From positions 1-58,979 of the forward strand of contig NZ_SDEA01000010.1 of NCBI RefSeq assembly GCF_004522155.1: DNA of 58,979 nucleotides, written 5' to 3'. The translations under genes and the position numbers were made by a program. How positions within the stretch are numbered: the stretch's first letter is position 1; every line of letters starts with the position of its first letter. The DNA comes from Paracoccus luteus (lineage in GTDB: Bacteria; Pseudomonadota; Alphaproteobacteria; Rhodobacterales; Rhodobacteraceae). Shown in pieces: positions 32,711-40,038 of this stretch. Under the pieces are notes generated by a model. The model was not told the origin of the DNA, searched no databases, and saw only the letters and a list, made by a program, of their open reading frames with translations.

Positions 32711-32750
32711 CCCCTTTGGCGGGGTTCATGTCACGCGTGAACGGCCCGCC
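32711..32750 (-). promoter_or_regulatory. cysS: Candidate alternative RNA stems around the cysS ribosome-binding site
   Basis: On the minus strand, CCCC (32724-32721) can pair with the GGGG of the Shine-Dalgarno (32714-32711) across GCCAAA, hiding it. The overlapping CCCGCC (32723-32718) can instead pair with GGCGGG (32750-32745), freeing the ribosome-binding site. GCGG of that segment can also pair with GCCGC in leader codons 5-6. The pairs are visible; their use as a switch is inference. Confidence 0.35.
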
Positions 32751-32759
32751 TGTCGCGTG

Positions 32760-32801
32760 TCAGACGGTAATGCAGCAGATGGTTGCGGCCAGTGCGCTCA
32801 T
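32760..32801 (-). CDS. Putative 13-residue leader peptide with tandem Cys codons upstream of cysS
   Basis: ATG 32801 to TGA 32760 encodes MSALAATICCITV. GGGGCGGC directly upstream can act as ribosome-binding site. Two adjacent TGC codons sit at positions 9-10, flanked by Ile, Thr and Val codons. The ORF ends 54 bp before the cysS ATG and precedes an operon for Cys-tRNA charging and isoleucine entry (cimA). Chance occurrence is possible because the ORF is tiny. Confidence 0.5.
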   Translation of the reverse strand: MSALAATICCITV

Positions 32802-32862
32802 GCCGCCCCGCTTATCAGCGCCGGTGCGGCCCGGCAAGCGGCGGGGCGCGGCGGAATCGCGG

Positions 32863-33348
32863 TCAGCGGTCGCGGGTGTTGACCGGGTAGGCGGTCGTAT
32901 AGCGCAGCCGTTCCATCGCGAAATGCGAGGTCACGTTCTTGATCGGCACGGCATCGGTCAGCGCCCGGTAAAATCGGTCGAACGCCGCCATGTCCGGCAC
33001 CACGACGCGCAGCAGATAGTCGATGTCCCCCGCCATCCGCCACGTCTCCATCACCTCGGGCAGGGCCTCGATGGCGCGGGCGAATGTCTGACGCCATTCC
33101 GGCCCATGCTCGGGCGCCTCGATGCTGACAAAGACGGTCAGGCCGAGGCCCAGCATCGCCGGATTGGCCAGCGCCACCCGCCCGGTCAGCACGCCGGTGC
33201 TTTCCAGTCTCTGGATACGCTTCCAGCAGGGCGTCTGGGACAGGCCCACCCTGTCGGCGATCTGGGCGATGGGGGTGTTCGCGTCCGACATCAGCACGGC
33301 CACGATTTTGCGGTCGATCAGGTCCAGCGGCGCGGCGGCATCGGGCAT
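32863..33348 (-). CDS. Lrp/AsnC family transcriptional regulator
   Basis: 161 residues. The N-terminal helix-turn-helix (LDLIDRKIVAVLMSDANTPI then IADRVGLSQTPCWKRIQRLE) is followed by the RAM/AsnC ligand-binding domain (VFVSIEAPEH ... MAGDIDYLLRVVVPD). TPCWKRIQRLE resembles regulators such as BkdR or DecR. The effector is unknown, probably an amino acid. AGAGGAG lies upstream of ATG 33348. The promoter region is shared with the Rrf2 gene and contains the 33384-33410 element. Confidence 0.9.
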   Translation of the reverse strand: MPDAAAPLDLIDRKIVAVLMSDANTPIAQIADRVGLSQTPCWKRIQRLESTGVLTGRVALANPAMLGLGLTVFVSIEAPEHGPEWRQTFARAIEALPEVMETWRMAGDIDYLLRVVVPDMAAFDRFYRALTDAVPIKNVTSHFAMERLRYTTAYPVNTRDR

Positions 33349-33383
33349 GGGCGACTCCTCTCACCGCAAAGGATGCCGGAAAA

Positions 33384-33410
33384 ACGACTAATGTCTAGCA
33401 GCTTTGTCGT
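33384..33410. promoter_or_regulatory. Split palindrome (candidate Rrf2 operator, site 1)
   Basis: ACGACTAA (33384-33391) and TTTGTCGT (33403-33410) form an inverted repeat with an 11-bp spacer, in the lrp-rrf2 intergenic region. The right half is followed by TATTCTACATGG. The same half-sites with a 1-bp spacer occur at 34109-34125, before the sulfate operon. Confidence 0.5.
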
Positions 33411-33550
33411 TATTCTACATGGCTCGCGGCGGACGAGTAGTGGGGCGGCAACTCGCTGCGGGAAAATCACGCGCGTTGATCGTGTTTATGGCCTGCGGCG
33501 GACGCGCGGCCTATATCGCTGACAGGGGTGTCGGCGGGACCGGGGGGCGC

Positions 33551-34003
33551 ATGATCACGCAAAAGATGAAATACGCGCTCAAGGCCCTGCTGGTGCTGGG
33601 GGACGAATCAGGGCGCGACCAGCCCCAGCCCCTGACCATCGAGGCGATCGCCCGCCGGTCGGGGACGCCCAAGCGGTTCCTGGAACAGATCCTGCTGGAA
33701 ATCCGCAACGCCGGCATCGTCAGCTCGATTCGCGGCCGCGCGGGCGGATACAGCCTGGTCAAGCGCCCCGAGGATATCGCCATTTCCGAACTGCTGCGGC
33801 TGATCGACGGCCCGATTGCCCCCCTGCCCTGCCTGTCGCGCAGCGCCTATCAGCGTTGTGACGACTGCACGGACGAGGCGACCTGCCGCCTGCGCAAGGT
33901 CTTTGCCGAGGTGTTCTGGTCCTATCTGATCCTGATCGACTCGCTCAGCCTTGCCGACATGCTGCGATCCGAGGCGGTCGCGGCGCGGGTCACTGCGGAC
34001 TGA
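33551..34003 (+). CDS. Rrf2 family transcriptional regulator (sulfur/cysteine-type)
   Basis: 150 residues. The winged helix is typical: MITQKMKYALKALLVL, then SGTPKRFLEQILLEIRNAGI and RGRAGGYSLVKRPEDI. Four cysteines, C94, C103, C106 and C112, could bind an iron-sulfur cluster or form a thiol switch; the spacing differs from IscR. Some Rrf2 proteins (CymR) control cysteine and sulfate uptake. Its position directly upstream of the sulfate transporter supports that role. The ATG at 33551 follows GGGGGG; the open frame extends 49 codons upstream but lacks family similarity. Confidence 0.85.
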   Translation: MITQKMKYALKALLVLGDESGRDQPQPLTIEAIARRSGTPKRFLEQILLEIRNAGIVSSIRGRAGGYSLVKRPEDIAISELLRLIDGPIAPLPCLSRSAYQRCDDCTDEATCRLRKVFAEVFWSYLILIDSLSLADMLRSEAVAARVTAD

Positions 34004-34108
34004 TATCCGTAATCCTTTTCAAGGGTTTGCAGCAAGAAAGCCCGCGGCGCCGGGGAATCCTGTTCTCTGCGACCGCTTCAGAACGAACAAACTTTCCTGT
34101 TGCCTAAT

Positions 34109-34125
34109 ACGACCAACTTGGTCGT
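34109..34125. promoter_or_regulatory. 17-bp palindrome upstream of sulfate operon (candidate Rrf2 operator, site 2)
   Basis: ACGACCAA-C-TTGGTCGT is a perfect 8-bp inverted repeat. It is followed by TATTTAGTGCATGG, similar to the context of site 1. It lies 53 bp upstream of the small ORF at 34178, where a promoter for the sulfate genes is expected. Confidence 0.6.
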
Positions 34126-34177
34126 TATTTAGTGCATGGCCGACCCTCACGGCCGGACCGATCGAAGGATCGAGACA

Positions 34178-34396
34178 ATGACCGCACGGACCCGCCCCGA
34201 CGACCCGGCCCCCCGGCCGCTTTGCGCCGTCACCCTGATCGACCGGCGCACCGGCCGGGCGCATCGCATCAACGGCGCCCCGCTGCAGGCTTTCAGCCGC
34301 GACCCCGACAAATCCGCCGCGGCCCTGCTGGCCGGGCGTGACCGGGGCATCTGGGACACGCGCATCCAGCCGCTGCCGGAAACAACCACGATCTGA
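34178..34396 (+). CDS. Small protein of unknown function at the head of the sulfate transport operon
   Basis: 72 residues: MTARTRPDDPAPRPLCAVTL, then IDRRTGRAHRINGAPLQAFS and WDTRIQPLPE. No membrane segment or signal peptide; basic and probably soluble. AAGGA lies 8 nt before ATG 34178. An upstream in-frame ATG (34136) is too close to the palindromic operator to be preferred. It is separated from sbp by 96 bp with a strong hairpin. I do not recognise a domain; its position suggests a role or regulation linked to sulfate uptake. Confidence 0.55.
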   Translation: MTARTRPDDPAPRPLCAVTLIDRRTGRAHRINGAPLQAFSRDPDKSAAALLAGRDRGIWDTRIQPLPETTTI

Positions 34397-34424
34397 CCGC
34401 GACACCACGGCGCGACCGCGATCC

Positions 34425-34448
34425 CCCGAAAGGCACCTGCCTTTCGGG
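34425..34448 (+). other. 10-bp perfect hairpin between the small ORF and sbp
   Basis: CCCGAAAGGC (34425-34434) and GCCTTTCGGG (34439-34448) with an ACCT loop. No T-run follows, so it probably does not terminate. It could protect the mRNA end ahead of the highly expressed binding-protein gene or partially attenuate. Confidence 0.6.
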
Positions 34449-34492
34449 CCGGCCCGCCGCACGCCGCCGCCATCCCTGAAAGGACGCACAGC

Positions 34493-35479
34493 ATGACCCG
34501 ACCGTTCAACATCTCCGCCCTTGCGCTGGCGCTGCTGGCCTTTGCCCCCGCAGCGCACGCCCAGTCCCTGCTGAACGTCAGCTATGATCCCACCCGCGAG
34601 CTTTACCGCGACGTGAACCAGGCGTTCATCGCGCACTGGACGGCGCAGGGCAATCCAACCCCGCAGATCGAGACGAGCCACGCGGGATCGGGCGCGCAGG
34701 CGCGCTCGGTGATCGACGGGCTGAACGCGCAGGTGGTGACGCTGGCGCTGGCGTCCGACATCGACAGGATCGCCGCGGCGGGCAAGCTGCCGGCGGACTG
34801 GCAGGCGCTGCTGCCCCACAATTCCAGCCCCTATACCTCGACCATCGTGTTCCTGGTCCGCGAGGGGAATCCCAAGGGCCTGAAGGACTGGGGCGACCTG
34901 CTGCAGGACGGGGTCGAGGTCGTCACCCCGAACCCAAAGACCAGCGGCGGGGCGCGCTGGAACTATCTGGCCGCCTGGGCCTGGGCCGAGAAGAACGGCC
35001 GCGATCCCAAGGCGTTCGTGGCCGATCTGTTCACCCATGTTCCGGTCCTTGACACCGGCGCGCGCGGCGCCACCACGACCTTCGCGCAGCGCGGCATCGG
35101 CGACGTGCTGCTGGCCTGGGAAAACGAGGCGTATCTGGCGCTGGCGGAACTGGGCGAGGATCAGTTCGACATCGTCGTCCCCTCGGTCAGCGTGCTGGCC
35201 GAACCGCCCGTGGCGCTGGTCGAGGCCAACATCGCCGACGACGCGCAGCGCAAGCTGGCGACGGCCTATCTGGACTATCTCTACACCCCCGAGGCGCAGG
35301 CGCTGGCGTTCAAGCACTATTACCGCGCCTGGGACGCCAGCGCCGCCGACCCGGCCGACGTCGCCCGCTTTCCCAAGCTGGACCTGGTGACGATCGGGGA
35401 CTTGGGCGGCTGGGCCAAGGTGCAGCCGGAACACTTCGGCGACGGCGGCATCTTCGACCAGATCCATGTGGCAAAATGA
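34493..35479 (+). CDS. sbp: Sulfate/thiosulfate-binding periplasmic protein
   Basis: 328 residues with a signal peptide (1-23, AHA-QS). Family motifs are [37 protein letters not shown] and [17 protein letters not shown]. The protein binds sulfate in the periplasm for the CysTWA importer. TGAAAGGA lies 9 nt before the ATG. The stop overlaps cysT by 4 bp. Confidence 0.95.
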   Translation: MTRPFNISALALALLAFAPAAHAQSLLNVSYDPTRELYRDVNQAFIAHWTAQGNPTPQIETSHAGSGAQARSVIDGLNAQVVTLALASDIDRIAAAGKLPADWQALLPHNSSPYTSTIVFLVREGNPKGLKDWGDLLQDGVEVVTPNPKTSGGARWNYLAAWAWAEKNGRDPKAFVADLFTHVPVLDTGARGATTTFAQRGIGDVLLAWENEAYLALAELGEDQFDIVVPSVSVLAEPPVALVEANIADDAQRKLATAYLDYLYTPEAQALAFKHYYRAWDASAADPADVARFPKLDLVTIGDLGGWAKVQPEHFGDGGIFDQIHVAK

Positions 35480-36315
35480 TGCGCGCGCCCCTGATCCAGC
35501 GCTCCGCGATGCCCGGTCTCGGCCTTTCGGCCGGGATCACCCTGTCCATGCTGTCGCTGGTCGTGCTGCTGCCGGTCGGCGCGCTGCTGTGGCAGGGGGC
35601 CGAGTTCGGCGCGGCCAACATCTGGGACACGCTGAACCGCGACCGGGTGTGGGCCGCGCTGTGGCTGTCGTTCCGGCTGTCGTTCCTGGCGGCGATGTTC
35701 AACCTGGTCTTCGGCGTGCTGCTGGCCTGGGTGCTGGTGCGATACAGCTTTCCCGGACGGCGGCTGCTTGACGCCGCGGTGGACCTGCCGTTCGCGCTGC
35801 CGACGGCGGTCGCGGGAATCGCGCTGACCGCGCTTTATGCGCCGAACGGCGTCCTGGGCAGCCTTGCCGCCGATGCCGGCTGGAAGATCGCCTATACGCA
35901 ATGGGGCATCTTTCTGGCGCTGGTCTTCGTCGGCCTGCCCTTCGTCACGCGCACCGTCCAGCCCGTCATCGACGAGATCGACGCCGAGATCGAGGAGGCG
36001 AGCGCCAGCCTTGGCGCCTCGCGCCTTTATACCCTGCGCAATGTCATCCTGCCGATGCTGGCGCCCGCGGCGCTGACCGGCTTTGCGCTGGCGCTGGCGC
36101 GGGCGGTCGGGGAATACGGGTCGGTCATCTTCATCGCCGGCAACATCCCGCTGCGGACCGAGATCGCGCCCCTGCTGATCGTCATCCAGCTTGAGGAATA
36201 CAATTACGGCGGGGCCGCCGCGATCGGGCTGGCGATGCTGCTGATCTCGTTCCTGATGCTGCTGGTCATCAACCTCATCCAGATCTGGTCACGCCGGAGG
36301 ATCGGTCATGTCTGA
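35476..36315 (+). CDS. cysT: Sulfate ABC transporter permease CysT
   Basis: 279 residues, six helices. [21 protein letters not shown] at the N-terminus and the EAA loop [20 protein letters not shown] fit CysT/Cys[13 protein letters not shown] motif ([13 protein letters not shown]) is conserved in sulfate permeases. It forms a heterodimer with CysW. Start and stop overlap neighbouring genes by 4 and 8 bp. Confidence 0.93.
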   Translation: MMRAPLIQRSAMPGLGLSAGITLSMLSLVVLLPVGALLWQGAEFGAANIWDTLNRDRVWAALWLSFRLSFLAAMFNLVFGVLLAWVLVRYSFPGRRLLDAAVDLPFALPTAVAGIALTALYAPNGVLGSLAADAGWKIAYTQWGIFLALVFVGLPFVTRTVQPVIDEIDAEIEEASASLGASRLYTLRNVILPMLAPAALTGFALALARAVGEYGSVIFIAGNIPLRTEIAPLLIVIQLEEYNYGGAAAIGLAMLLISFLMLLVINLIQIWSRRRIGHV

Positions 36316-37192
36316 CGCAACCCTGCACCGCCCCGCCGCCACCCGGCCGTCGTTCCGCCGCCCCACGGACGAGGCCCCGGCCCTGCGCGCGGCCCTGATC
36401 CTTGTCGCCGTGGGCGGGCTTGCGCTGCTGGTTGCCGCGCCGTTGGCGGCCGTCTTTGCCGAGGCGCTGGCCCAGGGCTGGGCCGCGTCGATAGCCAGCC
36501 TCGGCAATCCCGATGCGCGGTCCGCCATCCGGCTGACGCTGCTGATCACGGGGATCGCTGTGCCGCTGAACGCGGCCTTCGGCATTGCCGCCGCGTGGCT
36601 GATCACCAAGTTCGACTTTCGCGGCAAGGCGTTCCTGATCACGCTGATCGACCTGCCATTCTCGGTCAGCCCGGTGGTTGCGGGGCTGTGCATCGTGCTG
36701 CTGTTCGGGGCGAACTCGGCCCTGGGCGGCTGGCTGGTGGCGCACGGGCTTCCCGTCGTCTTCGCCATTCCCGGGATCGTGCTGGCAACGGTCTTCGTGA
36801 CCTTTCCCTTTGTCGCCCGCGAGCTGATCCCGGTGATGATCGAACAGGGCCGGGCCGAGGAGGAGGCCGCCCTGACGCTGGGCGCGTCGGGCTGGCGGAC
36901 GTTCCGCACCGTCACGCTGCCCAACATCCGCTGGGCGCTGCTTTACGGCACGCTGCTGTGCACGGCCCGCGCGATGGGCGAGTTCGGCGCGGTCGCCGTC
37001 GTGTCGGGCAAGATCCGCGGCCAGACCGCGACCATGCCGATCACCATCGAGATGCTTTACAACGAATATCTTTCGGTCGCCGCCTTCTCGATGGCCGCGC
37101 TGCTGTGCGGGCTGGCGCTGATCACCCTGACCCTCAAGACCGTCCTGGAACTGCGGCACGCGGACTCGCTGTCCGCCAACCGCCGCCACTGA
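36308..37192 (+). CDS. cysW: Sulfate ABC transporter permease CysW
   Basis: 294 residues, six helices after a short cytoplasmic N-terminus. The EAA loop is [19 protein letters not shown], and [19 protein letters not shown] is typical of CysW. It pairs with CysT. The start lies inside the cysT 3' end. Confidence 0.93.
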   Translation: MSDATLHRPAATRPSFRRPTDEAPALRAALILVAVGGLALLVAAPLAAVFAEALAQGWAASIASLGNPDARSAIRLTLLITGIAVPLNAAFGIAAAWLITKFDFRGKAFLITLIDLPFSVSPVVAGLCIVLLFGANSALGGWLVAHGLPVVFAIPGIVLATVFVTFPFVARELIPVMIEQGRAEEEAALTLGASGWRTFRTVTLPNIRWALLYGTLLCTARAMGEFGAVAVVSGKIRGQTATMPITIEMLYNEYLSVAAFSMAALLCGLALITLTLKTVLELRHADSLSANRRH

Positions 37193-37203
37193 CAAGGATC
37201 GCC

Positions 37204-37923
37204 ATGCATATCGAAATCGACGAGATCGCCAAGGCGTTCGGCACCACAACGGCGCTGCATCCGGTGTCGCTGTCCATCCCGCAGGGGGCGCTGGTCGCGC
37301 TGCTGGGCCCGTCCGGGTCAGGCAAGACGACGCTGCTGCGCATCCTGGGGGGGCTGGAGTTTCCGACGTCCGGCCGCGTGCTGTTCGACGGGCAGGACGC
37401 CACGGGCATGACCGTTCAGGACCGCCGCGCGGGCTTTGTGTTCCAAAGCTATGCGCTGTTCCGGCACATGACGGTGTTCGACAACATCGCTTACGGCCTG
37501 CGCGCCCGGCCCCGCGCCTCCCGCCCCACCAAGGCGGAAATCACCCGCCGCGTGACCCGCCTGCTGGACCTGATCCAGCTGCCCCAGATCGCCGCCCGAT
37601 ACCCGACCCAGCTGTCGGGCGGGCAGCGCCAGCGGGTGGCCTTGGCCCGCGCGCTGGCGATCGAGCCGCGGATGCTGCTGCTGGACGAGCCGTTCGGCGC
37701 GCTGGACGCCAAGGTCCGCAAGGAACTGCGGCAGGGGTTGCGCGACATCCATGACGAAACCGGGCTGACGACGGTCTTTGTCACCCACGACCAGGACGAG
37801 GCGATGGCGCTTGCCGATCTGGTCGTCGTCATGTCGATGGGTCGCATCGAGCAGGTCGGCAGGCCCGCCGACATCCGCAACCGCCCCGCCACCGGCTTTG
37901 TGCGCGATTTCATCGGCGCGTGA
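37204..37923 (+). CDS. cysA: Sulfate ABC transporter ATP-binding protein, lacking the C-terminal regulatory domain
   Basis: 239 residues. Walker A GPSGSGKT (35-42), signature [15 protein letters not shown], Walker [16 protein letters not shown] and H-loop [13 protein letters not shown] are intact, so ATP hydrolysis is expected. E. coli CysA has about 365 residues, including a C-terminal TOBE regulatory region; here the protein stops after [13 protein letters not shown], at the end of the nucleotide-binding domain. The DNA after the stop does not encode the missing domain in any frame. ATG 37204 is 11 bp after cysW. Confidence 0.9.
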   Translation: MHIEIDEIAKAFGTTTALHPVSLSIPQGALVALLGPSGSGKTTLLRILGGLEFPTSGRVLFDGQDATGMTVQDRRAGFVFQSYALFRHMTVFDNIAYGLRARPRASRPTKAEITRRVTRLLDLIQLPQIAARYPTQLSGGQRQRVALARALAIEPRMLLLDEPFGALDAKVRKELRQGLRDIHDETGLTTVFVTHDQDEAMALADLVVVMSMGRIEQVGRPADIRNRPATGFVRDFIGA

Positions 37924-38005
37924 TGCGGTGCAGGGTTTGGCGGCGCAGGGTCGCGCCGCGCAGGTCGCCCGGCGCGTGTCCGGGCGGGCGTTCCGCGGCG
38001 CCGGC

Positions 38006-38071
38006 CCAGAAATCCCTTGACGGTTCAGGGCCTCGGGCATGAAGCTGGGCTGCGCAGCCCCGGATTTCTGG
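38006..38071. promoter_or_regulatory. Nested inverted repeats upstream of the glycosylation module
   Basis: CCAGAAATCC (38006-38015) and GGATTTCTGG (38062-38071) are a perfect 10-bp inverted repeat. Inside lies a 14-bp palindrome, GGGCTGC-GCAGCCC (38047-38060), and TTGACG (38017-38022), which could be a -35 element. The right arm ends 11 bp before the glycosyltransferase ATG. Confidence 0.5.
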
Positions 38072-38082
38072 CAAGAGAGCCT

Positions 38083-39108
38083 ATGGCTTACGACATTGCC
38101 CAGGTGCCCGTCACAATCAGCATTGTCGTTCCCGTATATTGCGGCGGCGAGTATCTGCGGACGCTCACAAGGGCGATCGACGACCTCCGGCTTGACCTGC
38201 AGGCGCAGGATTGTCCGTTCGCGCTGGCCGAGATCATTTTCGTCGACGATGCCGCAATCGACGATTCCGCCCCGCTCATCGATCGGCTGGCAACGGAACA
38301 TCCCTGGATCATCGCGCTGCACCTGTCGCGGAACTTTGGCCAGCACCCGGCGACGATTGTCGGCATCCTGCACAGTTCGGGCGACTGGGTGGTGACGATG
38401 GACGAGGATCTGCAGCACCGGCCCGAGCTGATCCCGGTCATGCTGGGCAAGGCCGCGACAAGCGGGGCCGACCTTGTCTATGCCCATCCGAACGGCGGCG
38501 TCCACGAGGCGGCCGTCCGGGATTTCACCTCGCGCATCTTCAAGCGCATGATGCAGTGGCTGACGGAAAACCGGAACCTGTCCAGCTTCAACAGCTTTCG
38601 GCTGATCCGCGGGCCGCTGGCGCGCGCCGCCGCCAGCGTCTGCACGCATGACACCTATCTGGACATCGCCCTGTCGTGGTTCACCCAGCGCATTCAGATG
38701 GTTTATGCCGACATGAAGGACGAACGGTATATCCGCACCGGCCGCAGCGGCTATACGATGAAATCCCTGTTCTCGCATGCCTGGCGGATGGTGTTTTCCA
38801 GCCAGATCAGGCTGTTGCGCATGGGCGCGGTTCTGGGGCTGGCGATGATGGGGCTGGCGGTGGCGGGCAGCCTGTATTTCCTGGCCCTCAACGTCCTTTA
38901 CCCGCAGGAAATCCGGGTGCGGGGCTGGACCTCGCTGTTCCTGACGGTCTCGTTCTTCGGCGGGCTTTCCTCGTTCATGCTGGGAATTGCGCTGCAGTAT
39001 CTGTCCACCCTGATCCTCAAGGCGCACGGCAAGCCCACGTTCTTCACCATCGACCGGTCCAGCGATCCGGCGCTTGCATCGTGGTTCGCGCAACGGCCGG
39101 TCCCATGA
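38083..39108 (+). CDS. Family 2 glycosyltransferase, GtrB/DPM1-like (polyprenyl-phosphate sugar synthase)
   Basis: 341 residues. A GT-A domain begins TISIVVPVYCGGEYL; EIIFVDDAAID and the metal-binding DED (107-109, VVTMDEDLQHRPEL) follow. Two C-terminal membrane helices (about 245-315) match GtrB/ArnC-type enzymes, which load a sugar from NDP or UDP onto undecaprenyl phosphate. AAGAGAG precedes ATG 38083; the frame above has no family similarity. It leads a four-gene module with an epimerase, a GT-C-like transferase and GtrA. The local GC (about 58% at its start) is below that of the core genes. Confidence 0.85.
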   Translation: MAYDIAQVPVTISIVVPVYCGGEYLRTLTRAIDDLRLDLQAQDCPFALAEIIFVDDAAIDDSAPLIDRLATEHPWIIALHLSRNFGQHPATIVGILHSSGDWVVTMDEDLQHRPELIPVMLGKAATSGADLVYAHPNGGVHEAAVRDFTSRIFKRMMQWLTENRNLSSFNSFRLIRGPLARAAASVCTHDTYLDIALSWFTQRIQMVYADMKDERYIRTGRSGYTMKSLFSHAWRMVFSSQIRLLRMGAVLGLAMMGLAVAGSLYFLALNVLYPQEIRVRGWTSLFLTVSFFGGLSSFMLGIALQYLSTLILKAHGKPTFFTIDRSSDPALASWFAQRPVP

Positions 39109-40010
39109 GGATGTGGCGCCTTGCCACGGGCGGGCAGCGGTGCCGGGTTCTCTTGTTCGGGACGGGGCTGGTCGGCAGCGCGATCGCGCGGGCGTTGCGC
39201 ATCCGCTTTCAGGCGCAGGGCGAGCTGTTGCCCTATGACTGGCAGGATGCGGACCTGCGTCGCGCGCAGCGCGATGCGATCCGGGGCGCGCTGGGGACGC
39301 CGGACCGCGTCATCCTTGTCTGGGCCGCCGGATGCAGCGGCTTTGGGTCCAGCCCCGGGGATATGGCCCGCGAAACCGCGCTGGTGGACGAACTTGTCAC
39401 GTTCGCCTGCCAGATCAAGGCGGACCGCCCCGCCCCGACGGTCGATGTGCATCTGCTCAGCTCGGCCGGTGGCCTGTTCGAAGGCCAGACCCACTGCACC
39501 GCCGCCAGCCTGCCGCGCCCGCTGCGCCCCTATGGCCACGGCAAGCTGGCGCAGGAAACCCTGCTGCGGCAGGCCACGACGCTGGACGGGCGCCATGTCC
39601 ACCGCCCCAGCACCGTCTATGGTGCGGCGGGCACGGGCCGGGTGGGGCTTGTCGCGGCGCTGATCGGCAATGCGCTGAAGGGCGCGACCACCCGCATCTT
39701 CGGCAGTCCGGGGACGCTGCGCGACTATGTGCTGGCCGACGACATCGGCCGTTACGTCGCAAGCCGCATCGGCGCCGCGGGGAATGGCGCGGTCAGCGTC
39801 CATCTTTTGGCGGCGGGACGACCGACCGCCGTCCACGAGATCATCGAGCTGGTCGGCCGCTGCCTCGACCTGCCGCTGCGCCTGCAGTTCGATCCCCATC
39901 CGACGAACACCCGCAACATGAGCTTTCTGCCCTCGGCGCTGCCCGCCGGGTGGACCCGGACGCCGCTGGCGACGGGGATCGCGCTTTTGGCGCACGCCCG
40001 GCCGCGCTGA
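39105..40010 (+). CDS. NAD-dependent epimerase/dehydratase family protein
   Basis: 301 residues, extended SDR fold. The dinucleotide loop is LLFGTGLVGSA (G19, G21, G24). The catalytic pair is Tyr143 and Lys147 (YGHGK), preceded by a Ser-rich strand LLSSAGGLF. It probably makes or modifies the NDP-sugar used by the module. ATG 39105 overlaps the GT2 stop (ATGA). The precise sugar is not inferable. Confidence 0.75.
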   Translation: MRMWRLATGGQRCRVLLFGTGLVGSAIARALRIRFQAQGELLPYDWQDADLRRAQRDAIRGALGTPDRVILVWAAGCSGFGSSPGDMARETALVDELVTFACQIKADRPAPTVDVHLLSSAGGLFEGQTHCTAASLPRPLRPYGHGKLAQETLLRQATTLDGRHVHRPSTVYGAAGTGRVGLVAALIGNALKGATTRIFGSPGTLRDYVLADDIGRYVASRIGAAGNGAVSVHLLAAGRPTAVHEIIELVGRCLDLPLRLQFDPHPTNTRNMSFLPSALPAGWTRTPLATGIALLAHARPR

Positions 40011-40038
40011 CCAAGGGCCCGCGCAGGGGCCGACAAGG

